A stretch of DNA of 64,000 bases from NCBI GenBank assembly GCA_045617105.1, contig JAZLHW010000048.1:21189-85188 (forward strand), in the 5' to 3' direction. The notes under the pieces were generated by a model. That model was not told the origin of the DNA and ran no database searches. It was given only the letters and a program-made list of their open reading frames with translations. Position numbers and translations under genes: made by a program. The stretch's first letter is position 1. Every line of letters starts with the position of its first letter. Below are positions 8,154 to 16,850 of the stretch, one piece after another. The stretch comes from CALELM01 sp045617105. GTDB lineage: Bacteria; Bacillota; Negativicutes; Selenomonadales; Selenomonadaceae.

Positions 8154-8410
8154 GATGATCCTTCTTTCTTTTATGCAGCTTAGTTTTAAGATTGCTTATA
8201 AATATAAAATAAAACAGTAGTCGTCGTAGTAGGGGCTGTGGAAATGTAGAAAAGTGGTTTTAAACAAGGCAGTTGTTCATAAAATGGAGTGGATAATCTT
8301 GTGGGAAAAGAAAAGGAGGTTATCCACACAATACACGGTGATAACCCCCTTTCTCAGTTATGAACATCTTGTTTGCAGCATATCCCTGCGATTATCCACG
8401 AAGTTATGCA
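8154..8410. other. oriC, dnaA-dnaN part: unwinding element and DnaA boxes
   Basis: From left to right on the plus strand: an AT-rich run (8193-8214), triplets CAG TAG TCG TCG TAG TAG (8215-8232), a short G-rich spacer (8233-8236), and a DnaA-box-like TGTGGAAAT (8237-8245). This is the order of a Bacillus-type DnaA-trio unwinding site, in which DnaA spreads from the box along 3'-GAT-5' triplets into the AT-rich DNA. Further boxes are TTATCCACA (8320-8328, exact), TTATCCACG (8392-8400) and TTATGCACT (8404-8412), the last overlapping the dnaA stop. Box matches are seen directly; the origin function is inferred. Confidence 0.75.
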
Positions 8411-9835
8411 CTACATTTGCTGGATAAGTGCTGTCAAGTCCTTCAGTGCTTTTTGAAGCTTTTTGTCCTGTTCCTTGTCGGTTTTTATTTTGTCACATGC
8501 ATGCATGACGGTCGTATGGTCGCGTCCTCCAAAGGCACTGCCAATCTGCGGCAGGGAAGTATCTGTCAGCTCTCTGCAAAGGTACATAGCAATCTGCCTT
8601 GGATAAGCAATGTTTTTGGGACGCTTCTTGGAGTGAAGCTCATCGACAGGAATAGCAAAGTAATCCGCTACAATTTTTTGGATAACATCGATCGTAATCT
8701 CTTTGGGCTTGCTATTGGCAAAAATGTCCTTCAATGCTTCTGCAACAAGCTCCGTTGTGATCATCTGGTGAGTAAGGGAAGCATAAGCAACCACGCGGGT
8801 CAACGCACCTTCCAGCTCTCGAATATTGCTGTCGATTCGGCTTGCAATGTAAATCATGACTTCATCACCGACATTGATATTATCGAGAAGAGCCTTCTTT
8901 TTGAGTATGGCAATTCTCGTTTCGAGATCAGGTGCCTGAATATCCGTGATCAAACCACACTCGAAGCGGGAGCGAAGCCTGTCGGTCAGCTGGTCAACGT
9001 CCTTTGGGGGACGATCCGAGGACAGAATGATCTGCTTGTTGGCATTGTAAAGCTCATTGAAGGTATGGAAGAATTCTTCCTGCGTGCTTTGTTTTCCGGA
9101 AAGGAACTGGATATCGTCAACGAGAAGCACATCAATGGTGCGGTACTTTTGGCGGAAGAACTCTCCCTTGTTGTCTCGAATGGAGTTGATCAGCTCATTG
9201 GTGAACTGCTCGCAGGAAACATAGAGGACACGTTTTTGCGGGCTGTTCTTTAAAATCTGGTTGCCGATTGCATGCATGAGATGCGTCTTTCCAAGTCCGA
9301 CTCCTCCATACATGAAAAGAGGGTTGTATTTTGTTCCAGGTGCGGCAGCTACTCCCATAGCAGCACCGTGCGCCAACTGGTTGGATTTTCCCATGACAAA
9401 GGTATTAAATGTGTATTTAGGGTTCAGGCTCGTCGTATCGCCGGGAGCGATCTGTTCTGCGGAATCCCGATGGCCCTGTTCTTCCTTTTCTGCGGAAGCG
9501 GGTGCATCAGAAAGCAGAGTACCCTGGACTAAATCAGGGGACGAGTCAGCGGAATCTACGGAAGATTCGTTGGCGTTTTGAAGATTCAAGCTTTTGAGGA
9601 CGATATGAATTTCTTGCTGCATCTCATTTTGCGCAGCATCCTCAAGGATAGTAATGTAACGCTTCTCGATCCAGTCCTTGTGCAGGCTGGTCGGTGCGCC
9701 AAGTGTCAGAGTCTGGTCTTCAAGGGAGATGGGGACAACCGGACGAAGCCAGTTTTTGCAGATGGACTCGGAGAGTGTTTCCTGAGATCTCTCAAGGATA
9801 GACTCCCAAATCTGTGGCATTTCTTTTCGATCCAT
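8411..9835 (-). CDS. dnaA: Chromosomal replication initiator DnaA
   Basis: A 474-residue initiator. Domain I (about 1-90) precedes a variable linker rich in Ser, Asp and Ala. The AAA+ domain has Walker A (GGVGLGKTHLMHAIGN) and Walker B (LLVDDIQFL) with sensor regions. Domain IV carries the DnaA signature GGRDHTTVMHACDKI that reads DnaA boxes. The start ATG 9833-9835 follows AGAAAGGA; a longer reading frame would add 23 residues that do not resemble DnaA. DnaA-box clusters on both sides of the gene suggest autoregulation. Confidence 0.97.
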   Translation of the reverse strand: MDRKEMPQIWESILERSQETLSESICKNWLRPVVPISLEDQTLTLGAPTSLHKDWIEKRYITILEDAAQNEMQQEIHIVLKSLNLQNANESSVDSADSSPDLVQGTLLSDAPASAEKEEQGHRDSAEQIAPGDTTSLNPKYTFNTFVMGKSNQLAHGAAMGVAAAPGTKYNPLFMYGGVGLGKTHLMHAIGNQILKNSPQKRVLYVSCEQFTNELINSIRDNKGEFFRQKYRTIDVLLVDDIQFLSGKQSTQEEFFHTFNELYNANKQIILSSDRPPKDVDQLTDRLRSRFECGLITDIQAPDLETRIAILKKKALLDNINVGDEVMIYIASRIDSNIRELEGALTRVVAYASLTHQMITTELVAEALKDIFANSKPKEITIDVIQKIVADYFAIPVDELHSKKRPKNIAYPRQIAMYLCRELTDTSLPQIGSAFGGRDHTTVMHACDKIKTDKEQDKKLQKALKDLTALIQQM

Positions 9836-10202
9836 AAAAAAATCCTTTCTGGCATAGAGTTTTCTTGTACACAAGAGATAGTACTTTTCCACAGCCTTGT
9901 CCACAAGTGTGGATAAATTGTTCCAAAAGAAAACGTATCCGAAAAAAAATTACAAGACCAAGAGACGGGAATCTCAAGAATCATTGCAATAATCGGGCAT
10001 GGAAAGATTTGTGGAAATGTGGATAATATTGTGGATAAGGATCCTTTTATGTGGACAATATGTGTCTTGCTTTGCATACGTCCAAGGAATCCTTCTAGGT
10101 TCTCTAAAATGTGCAAGAATATATTAACAAAATTAAAGAAAGTTATCAACAGTTTTTTGGGGAAATACACTTGCAAAACCAATTCTATCCACAGTTTATT
10201 GC
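9836..10202. other. oriC, rpmH-dnaA part: DnaA-box cluster
   Basis: The gap between divergent dnaA and rpmH holds many DnaA boxes: TGTGGATAA exact at 9908-9916, 10018-10026 and 10030-10038; near matches TTTTCCACA (9885-9893), TTGTCCACA (9897-9905), TGTGGACAA (10050-10058), TTATCAACA (10143-10151) and CTATCCACA (10185-10193). Together with the dnaA-dnaN cluster this makes a bipartite origin like that of Bacillus. The dnaA promoter must also lie here, but no convincing hexamer pair was found. Confidence 0.8.
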
Positions 10203-10231
10203 TTGACACTCTAAGATAGCTAGTCTATAAT
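10203..10231 (+). promoter_or_regulatory. Consensus sigma-A promoter of rpmH
   Basis: TTGACA (10203-10208), 17 bases, TATAAT (10226-10231): a perfect consensus promoter. It lies about 70 bases before the rpmH ATG and next to the last DnaA box of the origin. Confidence 0.9.
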
Positions 10232-10303
10232 TTGACGTAGTAAAATTCTTGGGAGTATGCTCCTTTGGGTTTACCTCATAAGTATTAAGGAGGTGTTGAG
10301 GTA

Positions 10304-10438
10304 ATGAAACAGACTTATCAGCCGAATAACCATTGGCGTAAAAAGACGCACGGCTTTCGTGAGCGCATGAAGACAAAGGGAGGCCGTCTTGTTATCAAGA
10401 GAAGACGCCAGCGTGGCAGAAAGAAGCTTACGGCATAA
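10304..10438 (+). CDS. rpmH: Ribosomal protein bL34
   Basis: A 44-residue, very basic protein of the large ribosomal subunit beginning MKQTYQPNNHWRKKTHGF and ending RRRQRGRKKLTA, a full-length bL34. AGGAGGTG stands about 9 bases before the ATG. It is the first gene of the rpmH-rnpA-yidD-yidC-jag run that diverges from dnaA. Confidence 0.97.
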   Translation: MKQTYQPNNHWRKKTHGFRERMKTKGGRLVIKRRRQRGRKKLTA

Positions 10439-10445
10439 TTCGTAC

Positions 10446-10468
10446 AGGTCACTGCGGTGGCCTTTTTT
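10446..10468 (+). terminator. Intrinsic terminator between rpmH and rnpA
   Basis: AGGTCAC (10446-10452) pairs with GTGGCCT (10457-10463, one G-U pair) and is followed by six T. It would reduce expression of rnpA and downstream genes relative to the abundant rpmH message. Confidence 0.7.
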
Positions 10469-10516
10469 CCGTTTCATGGAGAATCCTTCTGTGGTTCATT
10501 TTTTGAGAGGAAGTTT

Positions 10517-10876
10517 ATGTTGAAGTTACCAAAGCGAAAGATTCTCCGCCAGAGGAAGGAATTTCAGACTGTCTATCATTGTGGGAAATCTTATGCAAAC
10601 CGATATTTAGTGCTTTACGTCTTTCCAACAGAGGAGATGGCAGGGAAGGTTGGCTTTGCGGCTGGCAAGAAGCTTGGCTGTGCAGTAGTGCGCAACAGGG
10701 TAAAAAGGCTGCTTCGTGAAACCTATCGTCTGCATCAAAAGAAAATTTGCTCTGGAGCTGCTTTGATCTTGGTTGGAAGACGTGCCTTGGTAAATGAAAA
10801 GTGTGCTGTGGCGCAAAAGGCTTTTCTGCAGGTGGGGAGGAAAGCCAGAATTTTTCAGGAGGAAGATGAGAAGTGA
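10517..10876 (+). CDS. rnpA: Ribonuclease P protein component
   Basis: A 119-residue basic protein that binds RNase P RNA and helps process tRNA 5' ends. The diagnostic RNR motif is present (GCAVVRNRVKRLLRETYR). It begins MLKLPKRKILRQRKEFQTVY, typical of the family. ATG at 10517 follows GAGAGGAAG; an earlier in-frame ATG at 10457 is inside the terminator and is rejected. It overlaps yidD by 4 bases (GTGA). Confidence 0.95.
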   Translation: MLKLPKRKILRQRKEFQTVYHCGKSYANRYLVLYVFPTEEMAGKVGFAAGKKLGCAVVRNRVKRLLRETYRLHQKKICSGAALILVGRRALVNEKCAVAQKAFLQVGRKARIFQEEDEK

Positions 10877-11082
10877 AAAGGGCTGTTCTTTTTTTGATAC
10901 GTTTTTATCGGTCGTATCTTTCTCCCTTGAAGCCCCCTTCCTGCCGGTATATTCCTACTTGTTCGGAATATGCGATGGTTGCTATAGAAAAATACGGGAT
11001 CTGCAAGGGTGGATGGATGGCATGCAGGCGTTTGCTGCGGTGTCACCCGTTTCACAAGGGCGGTTACGATCCTGTGCCATAA
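10873..11082 (+). CDS. yidD: YidD membrane protein insertion efficiency factor
   Basis: A 69-residue membrane-associated protein beginning with GTG. The family core is clear: FYRSYLSPLKPPSCRYIPTC-SEYA and CHPFHKGGYDPVP, with conserved cysteines. YidD assists YidC/Sec insertion of membrane proteins. It lies between rnpA and yidC, its normal place, and is translationally coupled to rnpA. Confidence 0.93.
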   Translation: MKRAVLFLIRFYRSYLSPLKPPSCRYIPTCSEYAMVAIEKYGICKGGWMACRRLLRCHPFHKGGYDPVP

Positions 11083-11116
11083 ATGTTGCTAGTATTTTGA
11101 ATTAGGATGTGATGAG

Positions 11117-11800
11117 TTGGAACCAGGGATTATTGCAGGTATTCTTTCGCCGATTACGGGCCTTTTGTCGCTTGTATTGACGGCATTGTATACGCTTACT
11201 GATATGATGGGGGTTGCAAGCATAGGCTTGTCCATTATTCTTTTGACAGTGCTTATCAAGATGCTGCTCTATCCATTGACGGTCAAGCAGGTCAAGTCAA
11301 TGAAGGCAATGCAGGAATTAAGTCCAAAAATGAAGAAGATTCAGGAGAAGTACAAGAACGATCCGAAGCTGATGCAGCAGAAGGTAGGGGAACTCTACCA
11401 AAACGCAGGCGTAAATCCTTTGGCTGGCTGTTTGCCTCTTTTTATACAAATGCCGATTTTGATGGCGATGTATTGGGCTCTTTTCAGCTTTGATTATGCA
11501 AGCGTTGGAGGAACGGCTTCCTTTGCTTGGTTACCAAATCTTTCGGAGCCGGATCCCATTTATGTTTTGCCGATTTTGTCTGCATTGACAACGTTCTTGC
11601 AGCAGAAGCAGACCACGACGGAAATGACACAGCAGATGAAGATCATGATGACAGTGATGCCTATTTTCGTGGGTTGGATCAGCATAAACTTTCCTTCCGG
11701 ACTTGTCCTTTACTGGGTTACGATGAATATTGTGCAGATAGCGCAGCAGTGGTGGATGTTCCGAAAGGATGAAAAGGAAAGCAAGAAGGGGGCTGCTTGA
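11117..11800 (+). CDS. yidC: YidC/Oxa1 membrane protein insertase
   Basis: A 227-residue insertase of the short Gram-positive kind, lacking the large periplasmic domain of Gram-negative YidC. Hydrophobic segments lie at about 10-30, 34-54, 108-125, 145-165 and 180-205; the cytoplasmic loop VKSMKAMQELSPKMKKIQEK between the first two is the family hallmark. It inserts membrane proteins with or without Sec. The start is TTG at 11117 with GGATGTGATGAG upstream. That a diderm carries the short form fits Negativicutes. Confidence 0.93.
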   Translation: MEPGIIAGILSPITGLLSLVLTALYTLTDMMGVASIGLSIILLTVLIKMLLYPLTVKQVKSMKAMQELSPKMKKIQEKYKNDPKLMQQKVGELYQNAGVNPLAGCLPLFIQMPILMAMYWALFSFDYASVGGTASFAWLPNLSEPDPIYVLPILSALTTFLQQKQTTTEMTQQMKIMMTVMPIFVGWISINFPSGLVLYWVTMNIVQIAQQWWMFRKDEKESKKGAA

Positions 11801-11801
11801 T

Positions 11802-12578
11802 ATGGCCAAGGCTTTGGAAAAGACGGGAAAGACCGTGGAAGAAGCTATCCAATCGGCACTTTTGGAGTTGGGATGCTCTAAGGAGCAGGTGGAATGTGAG
11901 ATTTTAGAACAGCCGTCTAAAGGTTTTTTGGGGCTTATTGGTGCAAAGCCAGCTCGCGTCAAGGTGACGGTAAAGGAAATGGAAGAAAAGACGGACTGCA
12001 TGGAAAAAGAGATTTCTGGGACTGCTGAGGATTCCGTGGAGATCGCAGAGGAGGAGCAGGCTCCTGCAAGCGAGACAGATGTATCTTCCTTGGGATTGGA
12101 ACGGGCAGAGAAGTTCCTTTCGGAGCTTTTCCTTGCCATGAACATAGAGGTCAAGATGAATGGCAGACAGACAGAGGACGGATATGTTTTTGAGCTGGCA
12201 GGGAAGGAGATCGGCGTTCTGATTGGGAAGCATGGGCAGACCTTGGATTCCCTTCAGTATCTTGTGAACCTTGCGGCAAATCGAGGTATGACGGAGGATA
12301 GAGTCCGCATTATTCTCGATGTGGAAAATTATCGTTCCCGCAGGGAGGAGACCTTGAACCGTCTGGCAAATCGCTTGGCGGAGAAGGCAGTCCGTATGCG
12401 CCAGTCCATCAAGCTGGAGCCGATGAACCGTCACGAGCGCAAGATAATCCATGTGGCGCTGCAGGACAATCATCGAGTGATTACGACAAGCGAGGGCGAT
12501 GAGCCGTACCGTTATATCGTGATCGTTCCGAAACGTGGAGGAAATCGCTTTCGGGAAAGATCTGAGGAAATCGAATAA
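11802..12578 (+). CDS. jag: Jag (KhpB) RNA-binding protein
   Basis: A 258-residue protein with three parts: a Jag-N domain (about 1-50, GKTVEEAIQSALLELG, GFLGLIGAKPARVKV), a KH domain (GKEIGVLIGKHGQTLDSLQY) and a C-terminal R3H domain (MNRHERKIIHVALQ). A charged Glu-rich linker joins the first two. It binds RNA, with KhpA in related bacteria, and affects cell elongation and division. ATG at 11802 follows GAAGGGGG and sits just after the yidC stop. A terminator follows the gene. Confidence 0.92.
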   Translation: MAKALEKTGKTVEEAIQSALLELGCSKEQVECEILEQPSKGFLGLIGAKPARVKVTVKEMEEKTDCMEKEISGTAEDSVEIAEEEQAPASETDVSSLGLERAEKFLSELFLAMNIEVKMNGRQTEDGYVFELAGKEIGVLIGKHGQTLDSLQYLVNLAANRGMTEDRVRIILDVENYRSRREETLNRLANRLAEKAVRMRQSIKLEPMNRHERKIIHVALQDNHRVITTSEGDEPYRYIVIVPKRGGNRFRERSEEIE

Positions 12579-12597
12579 TTTTTTTAGAGAGCTGTGA

Positions 12598-12630
12598 AAG
12601 GGCTGTCCGTTCTTGGGCGGTCCTTTTTTC
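12598..12630 (+). terminator. Intrinsic terminator after jag
   Basis: AAGGGCTGTCCG (12598-12609) pairs over 12 positions with TGGGCGGTCCTT, using four G-U pairs, around a TTCT loop, and a T-run follows. It ends directly before the mnmE start region. Confidence 0.65.
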
Positions 12631-12655
12631 TATGAAGATAAAGGAGATGGAAGGT

Positions 12656-14035
12656 TTGCAGGGGGATACCATCAGTGCAGCTGCTACTTCGGCAGGCGAG
12701 GCAGGCATTGGAATTGTAAGAATCAGTGGCGAGAAGGCAATAGAGGTTGCAGAGCGTGTATTTTGTCCAGTTAGGGATAGGAGCTTGAGAGAAATAGGAT
12801 CGTATCGTGCCGTTTATGGGAAAATTGTGGACGAGGACGGGGAAATCGTAGATGAAGCAATCGCTCTTGTCATGAAAGCGCCTCACTCCTATACTATGGA
12901 AGACGTAGTTGAATTGCAGTGCCATGGCGGGCGTATGCCGCTCCAAAAGACGTTGGCACTTACCTATGCCGCAGGTGCACGTCCTGCAGAGAGGGGAGAA
13001 TTTACCAAGCGGGCATTTTTGAATGGACGGCTGGATCTTGCGCAGGCACAGGCGGTTATGGACGTGATCCAATCGAAGACGGAAGCGTCCCTTCGAATGG
13101 CGGCAGGGCATTTGACGGGGAGGCTTTCCAAGAAGGTATCAGAGCTTCGGCATAGGATCTTGGAGCAAATTGCGCATTTGGAGGCCGCCATTGATTTTCC
13201 GGAGGACGAGGTGGATTCCATTGTCAGGGATAAGGTGCGTCAAAATGTGGTTGCGTATGTCAATGATTTAGATGAGCTGCTGAAAACAGCAAGGACAGGG
13301 AGAATTTTACGGGAAGGGCTGACAACGGCAATCATTGGGAAGCCGAATGTCGGAAAGTCAAGTCTTTTGAATGCTTTGCTGCATGAGGAACGGGCTATCG
13401 TTACGGAGATTCCGGGGACAACGCGTGACAGTATCGAGGAATATGCAGAAGTGGGAGGAGTGCCGCTTCGCATCATAGATACGGCGGGGATTCGAACAAC
13501 GGAGGATAGGGTAGAACGAATTGGCGTGGAGAGGTCGAGGGAATATGCAGAACAGGCTTCTTTGATTTTGGCTCTTTTTGATGGTTCTTCGGATCTTACG
13601 GCAGAGGACGAGGAGATCATGAAGCTGCTTGATGGACGAGAGGCGATCCTTTTGGTTACGAAAAATGATCTGATGCCTGTATTCCCCTCTGAGATGCTGC
13701 AGGAGAGGTTTTCGTCCTTTCCGCTATGTTTTATATCAACAAAGGAAGAAACGGGGCTTACAGAGCTTGCTGAGTTGATTCGCCAAAAGGTCTATGGTGA
13801 TGAGTTATCCACAGATAATACCTGTTTTGTGGATAACGAACGTCAAGCCTATCTGCTTGGTGAAGCGAAGAAGCATTTGGAGGCAGCACTCCAGACCATA
13901 GATATGGAAATGGGAGAGGATTTTATTTCTATAGACCTTCGTTCTGCTTGGGAAAAGCTTGGAGAACTCACCGGGGAAACAGCAGGAGAGGATATTATCG
14001 ATCAGATATTTTCTCGATTTTGTATTGGAAAATAG
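12656..14035 (+). CDS. mnmE: tRNA modification GTPase MnmE
   Basis: With MnmG it installs the carboxymethylaminomethyl group on U34 of certain tRNAs. N-terminal folate-binding domain (DTISAAATSAGEAGIGIVR), helical domain, then a G domain with G1 GKPNVGKSS, G2 region TTRDS, G3 DTAGIR and G4 TKND; the C-terminus is the conserved FCIGK with its cysteine. The start is taken as TTG 12656 (MQGDTIS) because AAGGAG lies 9 bases upstream and the length (459) fits the family; an ATG at 12632 touches the preceding terminator. Two perfect DnaA boxes lie within the coding sequence. Confidence 0.93.
   Translation: MQGDTISAAATSAGEAGIGIVRISGEKAIEVAERVFCPVRDRSLREIGSYRAVYGKIVDEDGEIVDEAIALVMKAPHSYTMEDVVELQCHGGRMPLQKTLALTYAAGARPAERGEFTKRAFLNGRLDLAQAQAVMDVIQSKTEASLRMAAGHLTGRLSKKVSELRHRILEQIAHLEAAIDFPEDEVDSIVRDKVRQNVVAYVNDLDELLKTARTGRILREGLTTAIIGKPNVGKSSLLNALLHEERAIVTEIPGTTRDSIEEYAEVGGVPLRIIDTAGIRTTEDRVERIGVERSREYAEQASLILALFDGSSDLTAEDEEIMKLLDGREAILLVTKNDLMPVFPSEMLQERFSSFPLCFISTKEETGLTELAELIRQKVYGDELSTDNTCFVDNERQAYLLGEAKKHLEAALQTIDMEMGEDFISIDLRSAWEKLGELTGETAGEDIIDQIFSRFCIGK
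13805..13836. other. Two inverted perfect DnaA boxes inside mnmE
   Basis: TTATCCACA (13805-13813) and TGTGGATAA (13828-13836) face each other 14 bp apart in the mnmE reading frame, encoding part of ELSTDNTCFVDNE. Both match the box consensus exactly. They lie about 4 kb from dnaA. Confidence 0.7.
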
Positions 14036-14046
14036 GAGGGATTGCA

Positions 14047-15933
14047 TTGTTTACGGCAGGAAAATATGATGTTATTGTGATTGGTGCAGGACACGCAGGC
14101 GTGGAGGCAGCACTGGCTGCTGCGAGAATCGGCTGCAGGACGCTTTTGGCAACGCTTTCGATGGACAATATTGCTATGATGCCGTGCAATCCATCGGTAG
14201 GAGGACCTGCCAAGGGGCATTTGGTAAGAGAGGTGGATGCCCTTGGAGGGGAAATGGGAATCAATGCGGATAAAACCTGTATTCAGTATCGAATGCTTAA
14301 CACGGGAAAAGGCCCTGCGGTACATGCTCTGAGAGCGCAGGCAGACAAGAAGCTTTATCAGCTTGCTATGAAGGAAACCTGCGAGAATACAGAAAATCTT
14401 GATATAAAGCAGATTTTAGTGGAAAGGCTTTTGGTGGAAGAAGGCGAGATCAAGGGCGTGGAAATTGAGACTGGTGAGGTGTATCTGGCACCTGCAGTCA
14501 TTTTAGCGACGGGAACGTATCTCAAGGGGCGTATTATTATTGGAGAAAAGACCTATGAGGGAGGACCGAATGGGCAAAGAGCGGCAAGGAAGCTTTCCGA
14601 GTCGCTTGCAGAAAATGGGATAAGGCTCATGCGTTTCAAGACGGGAACGCCGGCGAGAGTGGATGCCCGTACCTTGGATTACAGTAAAATGAGTCTTCAG
14701 CCGGGAGATGAAGAATGCCGCAATTTTTCCTTTATGAGCGATGTCCAGACAAGGGAACAGGTTCCTTGCTGGCTGACGTACACGAATGAAAAAACGCATC
14801 GTATTTTGCTCGATAATATGCATCGTGCGCCGATGGCAAATGGCATAATTGAGGGAATTGGGCCAAGGTACTGCCCATCTATTGAGTCAAAGCTCCTGAG
14901 ATTTCCTGATAAGGAAAGGCATCAGCTCTTTTTGGAACCGGAGGGGCTGCATACGAATGAGGTTTATGTGCAGGGAATGTCAACGAGTATGCCGATGGAT
15001 GTACAGCTGGATTTCCTGCATACGATTCCAGGACTGGAGAATGTGAAGGTAATGCGTGCAGGCTATGCCATTGAATATGACTGTATCGATCCATTGCAGC
15101 TGAAGCCGACCTTGGAATTCAAGTCGATCAAAGGATTTTTTTCCGCTGGGCAGTCTAATGGAACGTCAGGCTATGAGGAAGCTGCGGCGCAGGGAATTCT
15201 TGCCGGCATCAACGCAGCAAGGCTGGTCAAGGGGGAGGAGCCGCTCATTATCAAGCGTTCTGAGGGATATATTGGTGTTCTCATTGACGATCTTGTGACG
15301 AAGGGAACGGAAGAACCGTACCGTATCATGACATCGAGGGCAGAATATCGCTTGATCTTGCGTCAGGATAATGCAGACCAAAGGCTGACACCGCTTGGCA
15401 GGAAGGTTGGGCTTGTGAAAGATGACCGATGGGAACGCTTTACGAAAAAGCAGGAGAAAATACAGGAGACACTTTCCATGCTGGCAAAGCGAAGCCTGCA
15501 GCCGAGCCAAGCGGTCAACGAGCTGTTGGAATCCAAGGGAATCGCCGCAATTCGCAATACGACAAGCCTTGTAGAATTGCTTCGCCGTCCTAATGTGAGT
15601 TATGACATATTGCAGGAAATGCTGGAACTTCCTTCGCTGGACGATGAGGTGAAAAAGCAGGCAGAGATCTCCATTTTCTATGAAGGATACATCAAAAAAC
15701 AGATGGAGCAGGTAGAGCGTATGGAAAAGCTGGAAAACAAGCTTTTGCCGGAGGGGTTGGATTATGGGAAAATAACAAGCCTGCGTGACGAGGCAAGGGA
15801 AAAGCTTTCTGCCATTCGTCCTCGTTCCGTGGGACAGGCAGGCAGGATCTCAGGAGTATCGCCTGCGGATGTATCTGTTTTGCTTGTTTACTTGGAGAAG
15901 GAACGCAGGGAAAGGAGTGCAGGATCATGCTGA
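14047..15933 (+). CDS. mnmG: tRNA uridine-5-carboxymethylaminomethyl synthase MnmG (GidA)
   Basis: A 628-residue FAD enzyme that partners MnmE in modifying wobble U34. FAD-binding motif YDVIVIGAGHAGVEAALAAA at the N-terminus, the family signature GGPAKGHLVREVDALGGEMG, a second signature GYAIEYDCIDPLQLKPTLE, and a helical C-terminal MnmE-binding domain ending ISGVSPADVSVLLVYLEK. The start is TTG at 14047 behind AGGAGG (7 bases). It follows mnmE closely and overlaps rsmG by 7 bases. Confidence 0.96.
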   Translation: MFTAGKYDVIVIGAGHAGVEAALAAARIGCRTLLATLSMDNIAMMPCNPSVGGPAKGHLVREVDALGGEMGINADKTCIQYRMLNTGKGPAVHALRAQADKKLYQLAMKETCENTENLDIKQILVERLLVEEGEIKGVEIETGEVYLAPAVILATGTYLKGRIIIGEKTYEGGPNGQRAARKLSESLAENGIRLMRFKTGTPARVDARTLDYSKMSLQPGDEECRNFSFMSDVQTREQVPCWLTYTNEKTHRILLDNMHRAPMANGIIEGIGPRYCPSIESKLLRFPDKERHQLFLEPEGLHTNEVYVQGMSTSMPMDVQLDFLHTIPGLENVKVMRAGYAIEYDCIDPLQLKPTLEFKSIKGFFSAGQSNGTSGYEEAAAQGILAGINAARLVKGEEPLIIKRSEGYIGVLIDDLVTKGTEEPYRIMTSRAEYRLILRQDNADQRLTPLGRKVGLVKDDRWERFTKKQEKIQETLSMLAKRSLQPSQAVNELLESKGIAAIRNTTSLVELLRRPNVSYDILQEMLELPSLDDEVKKQAEISIFYEGYIKKQMEQVERMEKLENKLLPEGLDYGKITSLRDEAREKLSAIRPRSVGQAGRISGVSPADVSVLLVYLEKERRERSAGSC

Positions 15934-16643
15934 TAGAGGAACTAAAGGCAGCGGCAGAGGAATATGGAATCATTCTCTCAGAAAAGCAGCTGGTGCAGTT
16001 TGACTGCTATTATAGGCTGTTGCTGGAATGGAACGAGAAAATGAACCTGACTGCCATAACGGAGGCAGGAGAGGTTGCTGTCAAGCACATGATCGATTCC
16101 CTGACAGCTTATGACGAAAAATTGTTTTTTAAGGGAGCAAGCCTTTTAGATGTAGGAACTGGTGCAGGCTTTCCAGGAATTCCGCTGAAAATTTTTTGCC
16201 CTGATCTGAAGCTGACCTTGATGGATTCCCTGAACAAGAGGGTGAAATTCCTTCAAGCCGTGACGGAGGAATTGGAGCTGAAGGAAGTATCCTGCGTTCA
16301 TGCCCGTGCTGAGGAGGGAGCCAGAAATAAGGCATATCGGGAAGGGTTTGATATCGTGACCTCCCGTGCGGTAGCAAGGCTTCCGGTTCTCGCAGAATAT
16401 TGCCTTCCCTTCGTGAAGAAGAATGGCTTCTTCCTTGCCCTCAAAGGGATGCAGTTTGCTGAAGAAGCGGAAGAAGCAAAGAAAGCCATCAGGATTCTTG
16501 GCGGAGAGCTTGCGGAGATCCGTTCCGTCAAGCTCCCCGGATTGGACGATGTACGGGCAGTTATTTGTATAAAGAAAACAGGAAAAACACCAAAGGAATA
16601 TCCCAGAAAGGCAGGAACACCAGTAAAAAAACCGATTGGATAA
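15927..16643 (+). CDS. rsmG: 16S rRNA (guanine-N7) methyltransferase RsmG
   Basis: A 238-residue SAM-dependent enzyme that methylates G527 of 16S rRNA (E. coli numbering). The Rossmann SAM motif LLDVGTGAGFPGIPLKI and MDSLNKRVKFL are clear; DIVTSRAVARL matches the family. AAAGGAG precedes the ATG, and the gene overlaps mnmG. It is the last plus-strand gene of the origin-proximal run; beyond it nearly all genes are on the minus strand. Confidence 0.95.
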   Translation: MLIEELKAAAEEYGIILSEKQLVQFDCYYRLLLEWNEKMNLTAITEAGEVAVKHMIDSLTAYDEKLFFKGASLLDVGTGAGFPGIPLKIFCPDLKLTLMDSLNKRVKFLQAVTEELELKEVSCVHARAEEGARNKAYREGFDIVTSRAVARLPVLAEYCLPFVKKNGFFLALKGMQFAEEAEEAKKAIRILGGELAEIRSVKLPGLDDVRAVICIKKTGKTPKEYPRKAGTPVKKPIG

Positions 16644-16681
16644 TTAGGAAAACAGAGGCAAGCCATGTTGAACACAGAGAA

Positions 16682-16716
16682 GAACCCCCGAAGATCGGCT
16701 AAATCTTCGGGGGTTC
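16682..16716. other. Strong hairpin downstream of rsmG
   Basis: GAACCCCCGAAGAT (16682-16695) pairs perfectly with 16703-16716 over a 7-base loop. It stands 38 bp after the rsmG stop but has no U-tract on either side, so it may be a transcript-stabilising structure or a weak terminator. Confidence 0.6.
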
Positions 16717-16850
16717 GCTGTTTCATGATGAAACTATCCAGTTTCCTAGCTGCGTTCAGCATATCATGTCATTACAACTATTTCAATCTTTTAAGCAATT
16801 AAAATCAGGATTACTTCATTTATCACTGAAAATAGATTTGCCTTTCTGAT

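Noticed and set aside
12632..12655. ATG 12632 as the mnmE start
   Set aside because: It touches the preceding terminator and has no ribosome-binding site; TTG 12656 has one and gives the normal N-terminus.
16682..16716. Hairpin after rsmG as a standard terminator
   Set aside because: The stem is strong, but no U-tract follows on either strand, so only a hairpin is reported.
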